Shown: positions 35,376 through 46,100 of the stretch, piece by piece
Position numbering within the stretch: position 1 is the first letter of the stretch
Layout: the number at the start of each line of letters is the position of its first letter
Assembly: GCF_000017505.1 (NCBI RefSeq)
Contig: NC_009675.1
Location: 558,001-622,000 of the forward strand
DNA from: Anaeromyxobacter sp. Fw109-5
GTDB lineage: Bacteria > Myxococcota > Myxococcia > Myxococcales > Anaeromyxobacteraceae
DNA: 64,000 bases
Direction: 5' to 3'
Made by a program: the position numbers and the translations under genes
The notes under the pieces: generated by a model
What the model was told of the DNA's origin: nothing
The model's input: only the letters and a program-made list of their open reading frames with translations
The model's database searches: none

Positions 35376-36322
35376 CGCTTGCCCTCCGGGCCGTGCTCGG
35401 CCGCCTCTTCCTTCTTGCGGTTGCGGTGGATGACGAAGGCGAGCCCCGCGTAGAGCGCGATGGGCGTGAGGCCGTGCAGGTACGGCGCGTGGGAGACCTT
35501 CTCCGAGAACTCCGCGCTCGACCGCTCGGGCAGCACCGGCAGCCCCAGCGCCGTGAACTCCACGCCCTTGGGGGCGAGGTACAGGACCTGGGTCCCGCCG
35601 CCGTCGTGCTCGCCGTACACCTTCGCCTCGTAGCGCTCCGGCTCGGCCGCCACGCGCCGCTTCGCCTCGGCGAGCAGCTCGGCGCGCCTCCCGTAGATCA
35701 CCGCCTCGCGCGGGCAGGCCTCGCAGCAGGCGGGGTTCGCGACGGCGAGGGGCCCCTCCTTCTTCGGGTCGCCGCGGTGGCGACACAGCTCGCACTTCAC
35801 GATCTTGGGGAACGCGTCGTCCCACTCGAACTTCGGGACGTTGAAGGCGCAGCCGATCTGGCAGTAGCGGCAGCCGACGCAGAGGTCCTTGTCCCACAGG
35901 ACGATGCCGGTCGCGACGGACCGCTCGCCCTTCATGAGCCGCTTGCCCTGCGCCTCCTTGTGGAGCGCGCCCATCATGCAGACCGACACGCACGACGGGT
36001 CGACGCAGTGCATGCACTGCTGCTTCATGTACGTCTGCGAGTCGCCGGCCGGGTGCGCCTTGATGATGTTCTTCGTCGTGCCGTTCAAGTCGTTCGGCGC
36101 GTCGTACTGACCGTCCGGGGTGCGGTCGTACGGGAGCTCGTTGGCCTCCTTGCACCGCGTGACGCACGCGCGGCAGCCCACGCAGCGGGTGGCGTCGAAC
36201 AGCATCCCGACGGCGTCGGGCAGGGGCTGGACCGCCTCGCGGGCCTCGGCCTTGCCGGCGAGCGCGGTGGCCGCTCCGGCGACGGCCGCTCCCTTGAGCA
36301 GGTCTCGTCGTGTGATGGCCAT
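35372..36322 (-). CDS. hybA: Hydrogenase ferredoxin-type subunit HybA-like, Tat-exported
   Basis: 316 residues. Tat signal 'TRRDLLKGAAVAGAATAL' at the N-terminus. Four [4Fe-4S] Cys groups: 'CVGCRACVTRC', 'CMHCVDPSCVSVC', 'CVGCRYCQIGC' and 'CELCRHR...CCEACP'. A hydrophobic segment near the C-terminus ('LTPIALYAGLAFVIH') followed by basic residues anchors it in the membrane, as in HybA. It passes electrons from the small subunit to the HybB-like protein. It lies six bases after the small-subunit gene and overlaps hybB by four. Confidence 0.95.
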   Translation of the reverse strand: MAITRRDLLKGAAVAGAATALAGKAEAREAVQPLPDAVGMLFDATRCVGCRACVTRCKEANELPYDRTPDGQYDAPNDLNGTTKNIIKAHPAGDSQTYMKQQCMHCVDPSCVSVCMMGALHKEAQGKRLMKGERSVATGIVLWDKDLCVGCRYCQIGCAFNVPKFEWDDAFPKIVKCELCRHRGDPKKEGPLAVANPACCEACPREAVIYGRRAELLAEAKRRVAAEPERYEAKVYGEHDGGGTQVLYLAPKGVEFTALGLPVLPERSSAEFSEKVSHAPYLHGLTPIALYAGLAFVIHRNRKKEEAAEHGPEGKR

Positions 36323-36328
36323 GGGCGG

Positions 36329-37459
36329 CTACTCCTTCCCCTCTTCCTTCTCCGCCTCGGCCGTGAGCTTGCGCGTGGCCATGACGCCCGCGCCGATGAC
36401 CGCGCCGGCGATGGCGCTGCCGACGCCGATGGCGATGGCGCCGTTGCCGCGGCCGAGCACGTCGTGATCCGGGTGGACGGCCGGGTACGCCATCGGGGCG
36501 GTCGGCCTCTCGACGGGCAGGTTCGTGTAGATCGGGACGTGGAACCCGATGCCCTGCTCGGTGCAGCCGACGCACGGGTGGCCGATGGCGACCGGCCACG
36601 CGCCCGGGACCTCGCAGAAGTCGAGCAGCGAGCAGTTGGCGTGCGTCTGCGGCCCCTTGCAGCCGAGCTTGTAGAGGCACCAGCCGTTGCGGTGGCCCTC
36701 GTCGCCGAACGCCTGCGCGAAGCGGCCCGCGTCGAAGTGCGGCCGGCGCTGGCAGTCCTCGTGGATGACGCGGCCGTAGGCGAACTTCGGGCGACCGAGG
36801 TCGTCGAGGGCCGGGAGGGTGCCGAAGGTGGCGTACTGGAGGACGGTGCCGAGCAGGTTGTAGGGGTTCGCCGGGCAGCCGGGCAGCGTCACCACGCTCT
36901 TGCCCTTCAGGAGCTGCGGGACGCCGGTGGCGCCGGTCGGGTTCGGCTCGGCGGAGGGGATCCCGCCCCACGAGGCGCACGAGCCGATGGCGATGACCGC
37001 CCCGGCCTTGGCGGCGACCTCGCTCAGCGTGTCGACCGCCTTCTTGCCGCCGACCTGGCAGTAGATGCCGCCGTCCTTCGTCGGGATGGCGCCCTCGACG
37101 ACGAGGACGAACTTGCCCTCGTTCTCGTGCATCGCCTTCTCGAGCGCCTCCTCGATCTGGAGGCCGGCCGCCGCGAAGAGGGTCTCGTGGTAGTCGACCG
37201 AGACGAGGTCGAGGATCAGCGAGCCGACGTCGGGGTGGCTCGTGCGGAGCAGCGACTCCGTGCAGCCGGTGCACTCCTGGAAGTGAAGCCAGATGACCGA
37301 GGGCTTCCTCCCCTTGGCCACGTTCTCGGCCATCTTCTCGCCGGCCCAGGCCGGGAGGCCCACGGCCGCCGCCGCGGTGGTGCAGACCTTGATGAAGTCG
37401 CGGCGGGAGACGCCCTTCGCCGTCCCCAGGCCGAGCACTTCGGAGCGCATGTCGTTCAT
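36329..37459 (-). CDS. hybO: [NiFe] hydrogenase small subunit, Tat-exported
   Basis: 376 residues from the ATG at 37459, which has a GGAGG site. Tat motif 'SRRDFIKVC' lies about residues 17-25. Proximal-cluster Cys are in 'ECTGCTES', 'IGSCASWGG' and 'PGCPANP'; medial and distal cluster ligands lie in 'HEDCQRR', 'NGWCLYKLGCKG', 'CSLLDFCE' and 'HPCVGCTE'. The residue between the two Cys of the first motif is Gly, not the extra Cys of oxygen-tolerant enzymes, so a standard [4Fe-4S] proximal cluster is expected. A C-terminal hydrophobic helix ('IAIGVGSAIAGAVIGAGVM') anchors it. First gene of the structural operon. Confidence 0.95.
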   Translation of the reverse strand: MNDMRSEVLGLGTAKGVSRRDFIKVCTTAAAAVGLPAWAGEKMAENVAKGRKPSVIWLHFQECTGCTESLLRTSHPDVGSLILDLVSVDYHETLFAAAGLQIEEALEKAMHENEGKFVLVVEGAIPTKDGGIYCQVGGKKAVDTLSEVAAKAGAVIAIGSCASWGGIPSAEPNPTGATGVPQLLKGKSVVTLPGCPANPYNLLGTVLQYATFGTLPALDDLGRPKFAYGRVIHEDCQRRPHFDAGRFAQAFGDEGHRNGWCLYKLGCKGPQTHANCSLLDFCEVPGAWPVAIGHPCVGCTEQGIGFHVPIYTNLPVERPTAPMAYPAVHPDHDVLGRGNGAIAIGVGSAIAGAVIGAGVMATRKLTAEAEKEEGKE

Positions 37460-37944
37460 TCCGTCCTCCGGGTGCGCGAACACTACCGCTCCGGTCTTGA
37501 ATTGCAACATGCCAAAATCGCGGCGCTTTTTCGGATTGGGTCTGACGCAATCCTTGCGTGGGCATTCTGCGGCGAACGGCCGCTACTCGGTCCGTAATCA
37601 CCCGTCGGCCGAGCCGTTTGATTGATCCGCGTCAGGTCGAAACCGGGTAAAACCCGTAAACGGTCCCGCGAAATGGCCTTTGTGGAGTCCGCGAGGCAAC
37701 ATTGACCAGTGCAATCCACGACAAAATTGCGCAGCGGATTTTTGGGCGGAATCAGCCCGGTTCTCACGGAGAGCGCGGGTAACGCGCGGGCGAACGCGGA
37801 CGGTCCCGGGGACCGCATGAAGCGGGCAGGTGGCGTCGATGACGGTGGGTGAATGCGGCGCAAGCTTCGCCGGCCCCCGGTAGGCGAACCGAGCGTGAAC
37901 CGGCGCGGCCTCCCGGAGCCTCGCGGGGGCACCCCCGCGGACGG
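37460..37944 (-). promoter_or_regulatory. Upstream region of the hydrogenase operon with two palindromes
   Basis: About 485 bases without a gene, more AT-rich than its surroundings. Two operator-like inverted repeats: ACGCAA-TCC-TTGCGT at 37545-37559, and a CGGGT-AAA-ACCCG type repeat near 37645-37657. No sigma-54 -24/-12 element with correct spacing and no clear sigma-70 pair were found. The region must carry the promoter for the structural genes. Confidence 0.45.
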
Positions 37945-39231
37945 TCAGCGCGCCGCGAACGGGTCTGCGAGCTCGGGGGCTACGACGTCGCGCGGCACGA
38001 GGTCGAGCGGAGCGAGCTCGGGCAGCTCCGCCTCCGCGGGGGCGGCCGACAGGGCCTCGAACCGCCGCGCAGCGGGGAGGACGCGCGCCTCGAGCGAGCC
38101 CACCGCCCGGTTGTACGCCTCGACGGTGCCGCCGAGCGCACGGCCGAGCCGCGCGAAGTGCCCGCCGAGGTCCGCGATGCGCTTGTAGAGCTCGCGGCCG
38201 AGCGCGGCGACCGCCTCGGCGTTCTCGGCGACCTCCGCCTGGCGCCAGCCGTGGGCCACCGCCTTCAGGAGCGCGATGAGGGTGGTCGGGGTCGCGACGA
38301 TCACCTGCCGCTCGGCGCTCGCCTCGAGGAGCGTCGGGTCCGCCTCCAGCGCCGCCGCGTAGAAGCTCTCGCCCGGCAGGAACAGGACCGCGAACTCCGG
38401 CGCCGGGCGCAGCCGCTCCCAGTACGCCTTCCTGCCCAGCTGCTGCACGTGCTCCCGGAGCTGCCGCGCGTGATCAGCGAGGCGGGCGCGCCGCTCGCCG
38501 TCGTCGCGGGCTTCGATCGCCTCGAGGTAGGCGGAGAGCGGCGCCTTCGCGTCCACCACGACGTTCCGTCCACCGGGCAGGCGCACGACGAGGTCCGGTC
38601 GCAGCCGTCCCTCGTCTCCCTCGACCGTCGCCTGCTCCTCGAAGTCGCAGCGGTCGAGCATGCCGGCGAGCTCGACGACGCGGCGCAGCTGGAGCTCGCC
38701 CCAGCGGCCACGGGCCTGCGGCGCGCGGAGCGCCTTCACCAGGTTCGCCGCCTCGCCGCGGACCTGCGCCTGCGCCTCGGCGACCTGCCGGAGCTGCTCG
38801 GTGAGCGCGCCGTACGCCCCCTCCCGCGCGCGCTCGATCGCGCGCAGCTCCCCGTCGAGCCGGCCGAGGGCGTCGCGCACCGGGGCGAGCAGGCTCCCGA
38901 TGGCCTCCTGGCGGCGGGCGAGCTCGCCCTCGGCCGCGGCGCGCTCGCGCCCGAGGGCCGCCCGCGCGAGCTCGAGGAACGACGCGCTCGAGTCGCGGAG
39001 CGCGTCCGCGGAGAGCGCCTTGAACGCGTCGGAGAGGCGCGCCCGCGCGTCCTCCACGAGCGCCCGCTTCTCCTCCGCGCCGGCGCGCTCCGCGGCGAGC
39101 GTCGCCTCCAGCTCGGCGATGCGCACGGCCCGCTCGGCGGCGCGCCGGGCGTCGCCGCTCCGCGCGAGGAATCCGGCGACCGCGCCCAGCGCGAGGCCGA
39201 GCGCGAGGAGGAGGAGAGCGGTCGCGTCCAT
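37945..39231 (-). CDS. rmuC: DNA recombination protein RmuC homologue
   Basis: 428 residues: an N-terminal membrane helix (residues 3-22), a long Ala/Glu/Arg coiled coil (about 30-165), then the RmuC nuclease-like domain with 'LRAPQARGRWGELQLRRVVELAGM', 'RLRPDLVVRLPGGRNVVVDAKAPLSAY' and 'FLPGESFYAAALEADPTLLE'. The D-x-K in 'VVDAKAPL' matches the PD-(D/E)xK-type core. In E. coli RmuC limits DNA inversions at short inverted repeats, which is of interest given the many inverted repeats in this window. Monocistronic. Confidence 0.92.
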   Translation of the reverse strand: MDATALLLLALGLALGAVAGFLARSGDARRAAERAVRIAELEATLAAERAGAEEKRALVEDARARLSDAFKALSADALRDSSASFLELARAALGRERAAAEGELARRQEAIGSLLAPVRDALGRLDGELRAIERAREGAYGALTEQLRQVAEAQAQVRGEAANLVKALRAPQARGRWGELQLRRVVELAGMLDRCDFEEQATVEGDEGRLRPDLVVRLPGGRNVVVDAKAPLSAYLEAIEARDDGERRARLADHARQLREHVQQLGRKAYWERLRPAPEFAVLFLPGESFYAAALEADPTLLEASAERQVIVATPTTLIALLKAVAHGWRQAEVAENAEAVAALGRELYKRIADLGGHFARLGRALGGTVEAYNRAVGSLEARVLPAARRFEALSAAPAEAELPELAPLDLVPRDVVAPELADPFAAR

Positions 39232-39367
39232 CCGCCGAGCCTACTCCCCGGCTCTGTCCGGACGGCCCGGGCGGGGGCCGCGCCGATCTCACGCACGGTG
39301 CAGCCGCGAGGCCCGGCGCCGCGGCGGCCGCCGGTGTAGAACGAGCGGACACCCCGGAGGACTCTCG

Positions 39368-41050
39368 ATGCGCATCTTCGCCCGCTCCCTCGCCGCCGCC
39401 CTCGCCTTCGCGGCGCTCCCCGCCGACGCGGCCTCCGCCGCTCGCTTCCCGGACGCCGCCGCGCTTCGCCGCGCCGAGGCGCGCTACGCGCCGGTGGACC
39501 TGAAGGTGGACGTCTCGCGGCTCCCCGAGAGCGAGCGGCGCGCCCTCGCGCTCCTCGTCGAGGCGGCGCGGGTGATGGACGCGCTCTTCCTGCGCCAGGC
39601 GTGGGCGGGGAACGAGCCGCTCCTCCTCGTCCTCGCGCAGGATCGGTCGCCGCTCGGCCAGGCGCGGCTCGCCGCGTTCCTGCGGAACAAGGGCCCGTGG
39701 GACCGGCTCGAGCACGGCGAGCCGGCCTTCCTGCCGGGCGTCCCGGAGAAGCCGGCCGCCGCGAACTTCTACCCGGCCGGCGCGACGAAGGAGGAGGTGG
39801 AGCGCTGGCTCGCGGGGCTCGCGCCGGAGGCGAAGGCCGAGGCGACCGGGTTCTTCACCACCGTCCGCCGCGCCCCGGGCGGCGGCCTCGTGGCGGTGCC
39901 GTACGCGCTCGAGTACCAGGGAGACCTCGCGCGCGCCGCGGAGCTCCTGCGCGCGGCGGCCGCGGCCACGTCGGACGCGACCCTGCGCAAGTTCCTCGAG
40001 GCGCGCGCCCAGGCGTTCACCTCGAACGACTACTACGCCTCGGACGTGGCCTGGATGGAGCTCGACGCGTCGGTCGAGCCGACCATCGGTCCGTACGAGG
40101 TGTACGAGGACGGCTGGTTCAACGCGAAGGCGGCGTTCGAGGCCTTCATCGGCGTCCGCGACGACGCCGAGACCGCGAAGCTCCAGCGCTTCGCGGCGGA
40201 GCTGCAGGGCATCGAGGACGCGCTCCCCATCGACGCGGCGCTCAAGAACCCGAAGCTCGGCGCGATGGCGCCGATCCGGGTGGTGAACGAGCTGCTCGCC
40301 GCGGGCGACGCCATGAAGGGCGTCCAGACGGCCGCGTTCAACCTCCCCAACGACGAGCGCATCGTCCGCGAGATGGGCTCGAAGCGCGTGATGCTGAAGA
40401 ACGTCCAGGAGGCGAAGTTCCAGAGGGTGCTCCTGCCCATCGCCGGGATCGCGCTCTCGAAGGCGGACCGTGCCGCGGTGGCGTTCGACCCGTTCTTCAC
40501 GCACATCCTCATGCACGAGCTGCTGCACGGCCTCGGGCCTCACGAGCTCGTGCTCGGCGGTCGCACGACCACCGTCCGCGCCGAGCTCGGCGACACCTAC
40601 AGCGCCCTCGAGGAGGCCAAGGCCGACGTGGCCGGGCTGTTCGCCCTGCAGAAGCTCCTCGACGAGGGGAAGCTCGATCGCGGCATGCAGCGGACGCTCT
40701 ACCCCACCTTCCTGGCGTCGGCGTTCCGCTCGATCCGCTTCGGCGTCGGGGAGGCCCACGGGCGCGGCATGGCGCTCCAGCTCAGCTGGTTCCTCGACGC
40801 GGGCGCGATCGCGCCGCGGCCCGACGGCTCCTTCGCGATCGACGCCGCGAAGATGCGCGAAGCCGTGGTCTCGCTCACCCGCGAGATCATGACCATCCAG
40901 GGGAAGGGCGACCGCGCCGCGGCCCAGGCGCTGCTCGAGCAGAAGGGCGTGGTCCGCCCGGAGGTGCAGCGCGTGCTCGACCGGCTGCGCGGGATCCCCG
41001 TGGACATCGCGCCGCGCTTCGTCACGGCGGAGGCGCTCACGCAGCGCTAG
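39368..41050 (+). CDS. Peptidase M49-like (dipeptidyl-peptidase III family) zinc protein
   Basis: 560 residues from the ATG at 39368 with a GGAGG site. A signal peptide (residues 1-24) indicates export. The zinc site is 'HELLHGLGPH' at H383, then 'EEAKADVAGL' at about 415-424. This is the M49 arrangement, but with a true HExxH core rather than the HExxxH of classical DPP III, as described for some bacterial and plant members. The family removes dipeptides from N-termini. The preceding 'NDYYASDVAWMEL' and 'IGPYEVYEDGWFNAKAAFEAFI' blocks also fit M49. It is divergent from rmuC. Confidence 0.82.
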   Translation: MRIFARSLAAALAFAALPADAASAARFPDAAALRRAEARYAPVDLKVDVSRLPESERRALALLVEAARVMDALFLRQAWAGNEPLLLVLAQDRSPLGQARLAAFLRNKGPWDRLEHGEPAFLPGVPEKPAAANFYPAGATKEEVERWLAGLAPEAKAEATGFFTTVRRAPGGGLVAVPYALEYQGDLARAAELLRAAAAATSDATLRKFLEARAQAFTSNDYYASDVAWMELDASVEPTIGPYEVYEDGWFNAKAAFEAFIGVRDDAETAKLQRFAAELQGIEDALPIDAALKNPKLGAMAPIRVVNELLAAGDAMKGVQTAAFNLPNDERIVREMGSKRVMLKNVQEAKFQRVLLPIAGIALSKADRAAVAFDPFFTHILMHELLHGLGPHELVLGGRTTTVRAELGDTYSALEEAKADVAGLFALQKLLDEGKLDRGMQRTLYPTFLASAFRSIRFGVGEAHGRGMALQLSWFLDAGAIAPRPDGSFAIDAAKMREAVVSLTREIMTIQGKGDRAAAQALLEQKGVVRPEVQRVLDRLRGIPVDIAPRFVTAEALTQR

Positions 41051-41083
41051 CGGGCGCCGCGGATCCGCGCGGGCTTCCTCCGA

Positions 41084-43063
41084 TCAAGACGAGCTGCGCT
41101 CGGTCCGCGACGCGGCCCGCCGCACCGCCGCCTCGATCGCGGCGAGCGGCGGCGGCTTCGCGAGGTGCTCGTCGAACCCCGCCTCCGTCGCGCGCCGCAG
41201 GTCGTCCGGCAGCGCGTAACCGGTGAGGGCGACGAGGTAGGCGCCGCGGGTCCCGGGATCGTCGCGGCACGCGCGCGCCACGCCGTAGCCGTCGAGCTTC
41301 GGCAGGCCGATGTCGCAGAACACGATCTCCGGGCGGAGCGCGCCGATGCGCTCCACCGCCGCCTCGCCGTCGTGCGCGACGGCCACCTCGTGCCCGTCGA
41401 GGACGAGCAGGTCGCGCAGGGTCTCGGCGGCGTCGACGTTGTCGTCCACGACCAGGATCCGCCTGCGCGCGAAGGCCCCCGCCGAGGTGGGGACCGGCGG
41501 GGCCGCCGCCTCCACGCGGGCGATCGGCAGGCGCACCAGGAACTCGGCGCCGGCGCCGGGCCCGTCGCTGTGGGCCCACACGTGGCCGCCGTGCAGCTCC
41601 GCGAGGCTGCGCACCAGCGCGAGCCCGAGCCCGAGGCCGCCCCGGCTGCGCTCGAGGCTCACCTCCGCCTGCGCGAACGGCTCGAAGAGGCGGGCCAGCA
41701 TCTCCCCGTCCATGCCCACGCCGGTGTCGCGCACCCGCAGCAGCGCGTCCTTCTCGCCGGGCGTCAGCTCGAGGAGCACGTGGCCGCCACGCGGGGTGAA
41801 CTTGACGGCGTTGAGGAGCAGGTTCCCCACGATCTGCGTGAGGCGCGTCGCGTCCCCGGAGACCGGCACGGGGGCGTCCGGAAGGCGGACGTCGAGGGCG
41901 ACGCCCGCCTCGGCGAAGAGCGGGCGGTGGTCCTCGGCGGCGCGCCGGACCACCTCGGTGAGCCCGAGCGGCGCGGGGCGGAGCTGGATCTTGCCGCGGG
42001 AGATGCGGGTCAGGTCGAGCAGGTCGTCCACCAGCCGGGAGAGGTGGGCGAGCTGGCGCTGCAGGACGGCCTGGGCCCGGCGGGAGGTGTCCTCGGACGC
42101 GTCGGGCCGCTCGAGCACGCCGAGCGCGTTCCACATCGGGGCGAGGGGGTTGCGCAGCTCGTGCGAGAGCACGGCGAGGAAGTGGTCCTTGCGCCGGTCG
42201 GCCGCGAGGAGCGCCTGCTCGCCGTGCTTGCGCTCCGTGACGTCGAGCGCGATGCCGCGGACGCGCACCGGGGCGCCGCTCGCGTCGTACTCGGCCCCGC
42301 CGATCTCCCAGATCCAGCGCTCGCCGAGGGCGGGGTGGTGGATGCGGAACTCGGCGCTGTACTCCTCGGCGCGCTCCACGGCGGCGGTGAGCGCGGCGGC
42401 GACGGCGGGCGCGTCCTCCGGCACCACCCGGCGCCGCCAGGAGGCGATGTCCGGCCCGCGCGCGGCGAGCGCCGTGCCGTAGAGGGCGTGGCACTCGCGG
42501 GACATCCAGGCGGTCCCGGCGACGAGGTCGAGCTCCCAGACCCCCGCGTGGGCGGCGCGCTGCGCGAGGCGGAGGAGCGCCTCGCTCGCGCGCAGGTCCT
42601 CCTCGATGCGCTTGCGGGCGGTGATGTCGTGCACCGTCGCGACGGTCCGCACCGGCGCCCCCGCCGCGTCGCGCAGGACGTTACCGGTGACCACCACCCA
42701 GGCGATCAGCCCGTCCTTGCGGACGTAGCGCTTCTCGATGTTCCAGCCGTCGGTCTCCCCGCGCAGCGCCGCCTCGACGGCGGCGGCGTCGCGGGCGCGA
42801 TCGGCGGGGTGGGTGATCTCGGTGACCTCCCGATCCAGCAGCTCCTCGGCGGTGTAGCCGGTGATCTCGCAGAAGCGGCGGTTCACGCGCACGAGCCGGC
42901 GCCGCGCGGGATCGGCGATCGCCTTCCCGCTCCCGGCCAGCTCGAAGATCGCGCGGAACTCGCGGTCCTCCCCGACGGCCCCGTCCCGGCAGCCCTCGCC
43001 TCGCTCGCCGAGGTCACCCTCGGTCACGCCGGCGGGGGACTCCAGCGGCACTCGCCTCTGCAC
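41084..43063 (-). CDS. Hybrid sensor kinase, PAS-PAS-HisKA-HATPase-REC
   Basis: 659 residues without membrane segments. Two PAS domains (about 35-150, '[16 protein letters not shown]'; 165-285, '[16 protein letters not shown]'), HisKA with '[11 protein letters not shown]', HATPase with '[14 protein letters not shown]', 'DTGVGM' and '[12 protein letters not shown]', and a C-terminal receiver with D-D-N at 'LVVDDN', phospho-acceptor Asp in '[11 protein letters not shown]', Thr in 'LTGYA' and Lys in 'AKPP', all intact. A cytosolic sensor of unknown signal. It lies 39 bases downstream of the large DUF3857 gene, on the same strand. Confidence 0.93.
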   Translation of the reverse strand: MQRRVPLESPAGVTEGDLGERGEGCRDGAVGEDREFRAIFELAGSGKAIADPARRRLVRVNRRFCEITGYTAEELLDREVTEITHPADRARDAAAVEAALRGETDGWNIEKRYVRKDGLIAWVVVTGNVLRDAAGAPVRTVATVHDITARKRIEEDLRASEALLRLAQRAAHAGVWELDLVAGTAWMSRECHALYGTALAARGPDIASWRRRVVPEDAPAVAAALTAAVERAEEYSAEFRIHHPALGERWIWEIGGAEYDASGAPVRVRGIALDVTERKHGEQALLAADRRKDHFLAVLSHELRNPLAPMWNALGVLERPDASEDTSRRAQAVLQRQLAHLSRLVDDLLDLTRISRGKIQLRPAPLGLTEVVRRAAEDHRPLFAEAGVALDVRLPDAPVPVSGDATRLTQIVGNLLLNAVKFTPRGGHVLLELTPGEKDALLRVRDTGVGMDGEMLARLFEPFAQAEVSLERSRGGLGLGLALVRSLAELHGGHVWAHSDGPGAGAEFLVRLPIARVEAAAPPVPTSAGAFARRRILVVDDNVDAAETLRDLLVLDGHEVAVAHDGEAAVERIGALRPEIVFCDIGLPKLDGYGVARACRDDPGTRGAYLVALTGYALPDDLRRATEAGFDEHLAKPPPLAAIEAAVRRAASRTERSSS

Positions 43064-43102
43064 GACGACTCCCTCGGGGGTGCACCTGATGAGAGCGGGA
43101 TG

Positions 43103-46100
43103 TTACTGCGCGCGCGGCGGCGCGGCGACGCCGCCCGGGCGGCCCCGTTGGGCTCGTTCCTGCGCGGCGCCACCGCCCGCCAGCAGCGCGAGGCGCCGCC
43201 GCGCGAGGACGTGAGCGCCCGACGGGTCCTCGGCGCCCTCCACGAGCTCCGGCTGCACGCGCGCGTAGGCGGCGCGCGCCGCCTCCGGGAGCGACCAGCC
43301 CTCGGCGATCCGGCCGTGCACGTACCAGTCGGCGCCCTCGAGCGCGCGCCCGTCCTCGAGCGAGCGGAGGAAGACGTCGCGCGCCTCGGCGGGGCGGCCG
43401 AGGTCGGCGTACACGGCGGCGAGCGTGTTCAGCGCGGCGTGCGCGTCGCCCTGGCCGCCCTCGACCGCGCGGCGCGCCCAGCCGAGCGACTCGCTCGACG
43501 CGCCGCCGCGGAACAGCGTGAGCCAGGCGGCGTCGTTGTAGACGCCCGGCGTCGCGCGGCCGGCGGCGACGAGGCGCCGCATCGCGCGCTCGGCGCCCTC
43601 CCGGTCGCCGAGGAGCAGGCGCGAGGTGGCGACGAGCGACAGCACCTCGGGGTCCTCGGGCAGCCGCGCGAGGATCTCCTCGGCGGCGCGATCCAGCTCC
43701 GCGCCCCGGCGGAGCCGCCGGAGCGCCCATGCCTTCGCCGCGAACGCCTCGCGTGACGCGGGCTCCTCGGCGAGCAGGGCGTCGGCGGCCGCGAGCACAG
43801 CCTCCGGGCGCTCGCCGCTGCGGTGCGCCCGCGCCAGCGAGAGGAGCACCGCCCGCCGCACCGCCGGATCGCGATCCGCCCGGGCGGCGGTGAGGACGGC
43901 CAGCCCCGGCTCGCCCCCGTCGACGAACGCGCCGAGCGCCGCGGCGGCGAGGCGCGCGCGCGGGGCGTCGAGCCTCGCGCCGGGCGGGGCGAGCACGGCG
44001 AGGACGCCGGCCGGCGCCCCCGGATCCCCGGGCGACCCCGGGACGTCCTCTCGCGCCCAGGCGAGCCAGCGTGCGGCGCCGGCCACGTCACCCGCGTCCG
44101 CGGCGCGCAGCGCCTCGGCGGCGAGGATGGGCCAGGCGGAGTCCGTGGCGAGCAGCCGGAGCTCGCCGCGCTCGCGCACGAGGTAGAGGGACGTCGCCCG
44201 CTCTCCAGGGGCGAAGGCGAAGCGCGCCCGGATCCGCAGCCCCGAGGCCGGCTCGCCCTCGCGGTACAGCTCGAGCCCGGAGAGCGCGACATCCAGGAGG
44301 AGATCGGGAGTGACGCCCGCGTCGCGCAGGGGGCGCCGGGCGGCGCCGATGGGCAACGGCGGGACCCCCAGGAGCGCCGCGCGCGCGGGCCCGGCGGCGC
44401 GCGCGGAGACGAGCCGCTCGAGCGCGCGCGCGGGATCTCGCGAGGTGACCGCCGTGACGACGAGCGACTTCACGAAGCGGGCGGCCTCGTCGCCCTGCGC
44501 CACGAGCTCCTTCCAGGGGCGCAGCGAGGCGAGCAGGTCGGCGAAGGCCGACGGCTCCTCCGCCTCGCGCGTGCCGCGCGCGGCCTCGCGGGCGAGCGCC
44601 GCGGCGAGCGGGTAGCGCCGCTCCCGCGCGAGGAACCCCGCCGCTCCGAGCAGCGCCTCCTGCCGCTCCTCGCCGAGGGCGGCGGCCTCGCGCTCTGCGG
44701 AGGCGGCGCCGCCGGTCACCGCGGCGGCGGCGAGCAGGGTGGCGTTCCGCTCCGGCGACGGCGGGAGCGCGCGCGCCAGCTCGAGCGCCTCGGCGTGCCG
44801 CCCCGCGGCGAAGCGAACGGCGAGGAGCCCCGCGTCGTGCGGGCCGGGGCCGAGCTCGGCGTGGAGCGCCTCGAACTCGGCGAGGGCAGCGCCGAGGTCC
44901 GCTCCCGGCGCGCCCCTCGTCCCCGTCTCGCCGCGCGACAGGAGCTCCGCGAGCGCGGCGCGGCCGCCGGCGTGGCGCGGATCGAGCTGCGCCGCGCGCC
45001 GGTACGCCTCGACCGCGCCGTCGCGGTCGAACCCCGCCCCGAAGCGCCGGCCGACGGCGTCGTGCTCGAGGATCCAGCCCAGCACGCGGTACCCCCAGGC
45101 ACGCCCCGGCTCGAGCGAGATGGCGCGGCGCGCCTCGACGGCCGCCCCGGCGCCGTCGCCGAGCTGGAGCAGCGCGAGCGCGAGGTGGAGCGGGTGCATG
45201 GCCTCGCGCGGGCGGGCGGCGCCGAGCCGGTGCAGCTCCGCGAGCGCCTCCTTCACCTGGCCGGTGGCGAGCAGCGCCGCCGCGGTCCGCTCGAAGGCGA
45301 GCCGCTCCGGCTCTCCCGTGGCGATGGCGCGGGCGCGGGTCGCGAGCGCGTCGGCCTCGGCGGCGGCGAGGCGCCGCCCGCCGGTGTCGATGGCGTAGGT
45401 CGCGGTGACGGAGCCGTCCTCGCCGGCGGCGTAGCGGCGCGAGAGCGTGGCCGGGCCGAAGCGCTCCACCGCGTCCGCGGGGAGCGGCCGCGCCCGGAAG
45501 CCGTCGGGCGGGATCACGCGGAAGCGCATCTCCCAGCGGTAGGGCAGGGGGAGCACGACGTCCGCGCGCCGCCGGCGGGGCGCCTCCCCCTCGCGCTCGC
45601 CCGTCAGGAAGGCGGGGAGCGGCTCCAGGATGGGCGCGGCGCCGACCGGCACCAGGGCCTCGTCGTCCCCCGTCTCTGCGAGCGCGCTCTCCTGCGCCTC
45701 GACGCGGACCTCGAGGGGCGCCGCCGGGTCGTCGAGGCCGCGCACGTCCGCGCCGAGGAACACGCCGGCGCGGAGCACCTCGAGCGCGTACCGCTCGTCG
45801 AGGCGGTCGCGGTGGTCGGGCGGCACGCGCGCGCGGAACTCGCGCTCGCTCGAGGCGAGCGCCCCGGTCAGCCGGCGCGTCTCCACGACGCGGCCGCGCC
45901 CGAGCTGGGAGAGGTGCAGCTCGCGCACGGTCACCGCGGCGTTGTCGGCGGGGCTGGACGCCGGGGTGCGGACGAGGTCGCGCGTCCCGCGCGCGGCGAC
46001 GAGGGCGAGCCTCCCCTGCGCCTCCAGCGGCAGCGCCCCCGGCGCGAGCCCCGCGGAGGGGTCGATCCAGATCGGCGCGCCCTTGCCGCCGACGCGGACG

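Noticed and set aside
37494-37525. Possible sigma-54 promoter (minus strand TTGGCATGTTGCAA)
   Set aside because: Both halves resemble the consensus, but the spacing between the GG and GC elements is several bases too short.
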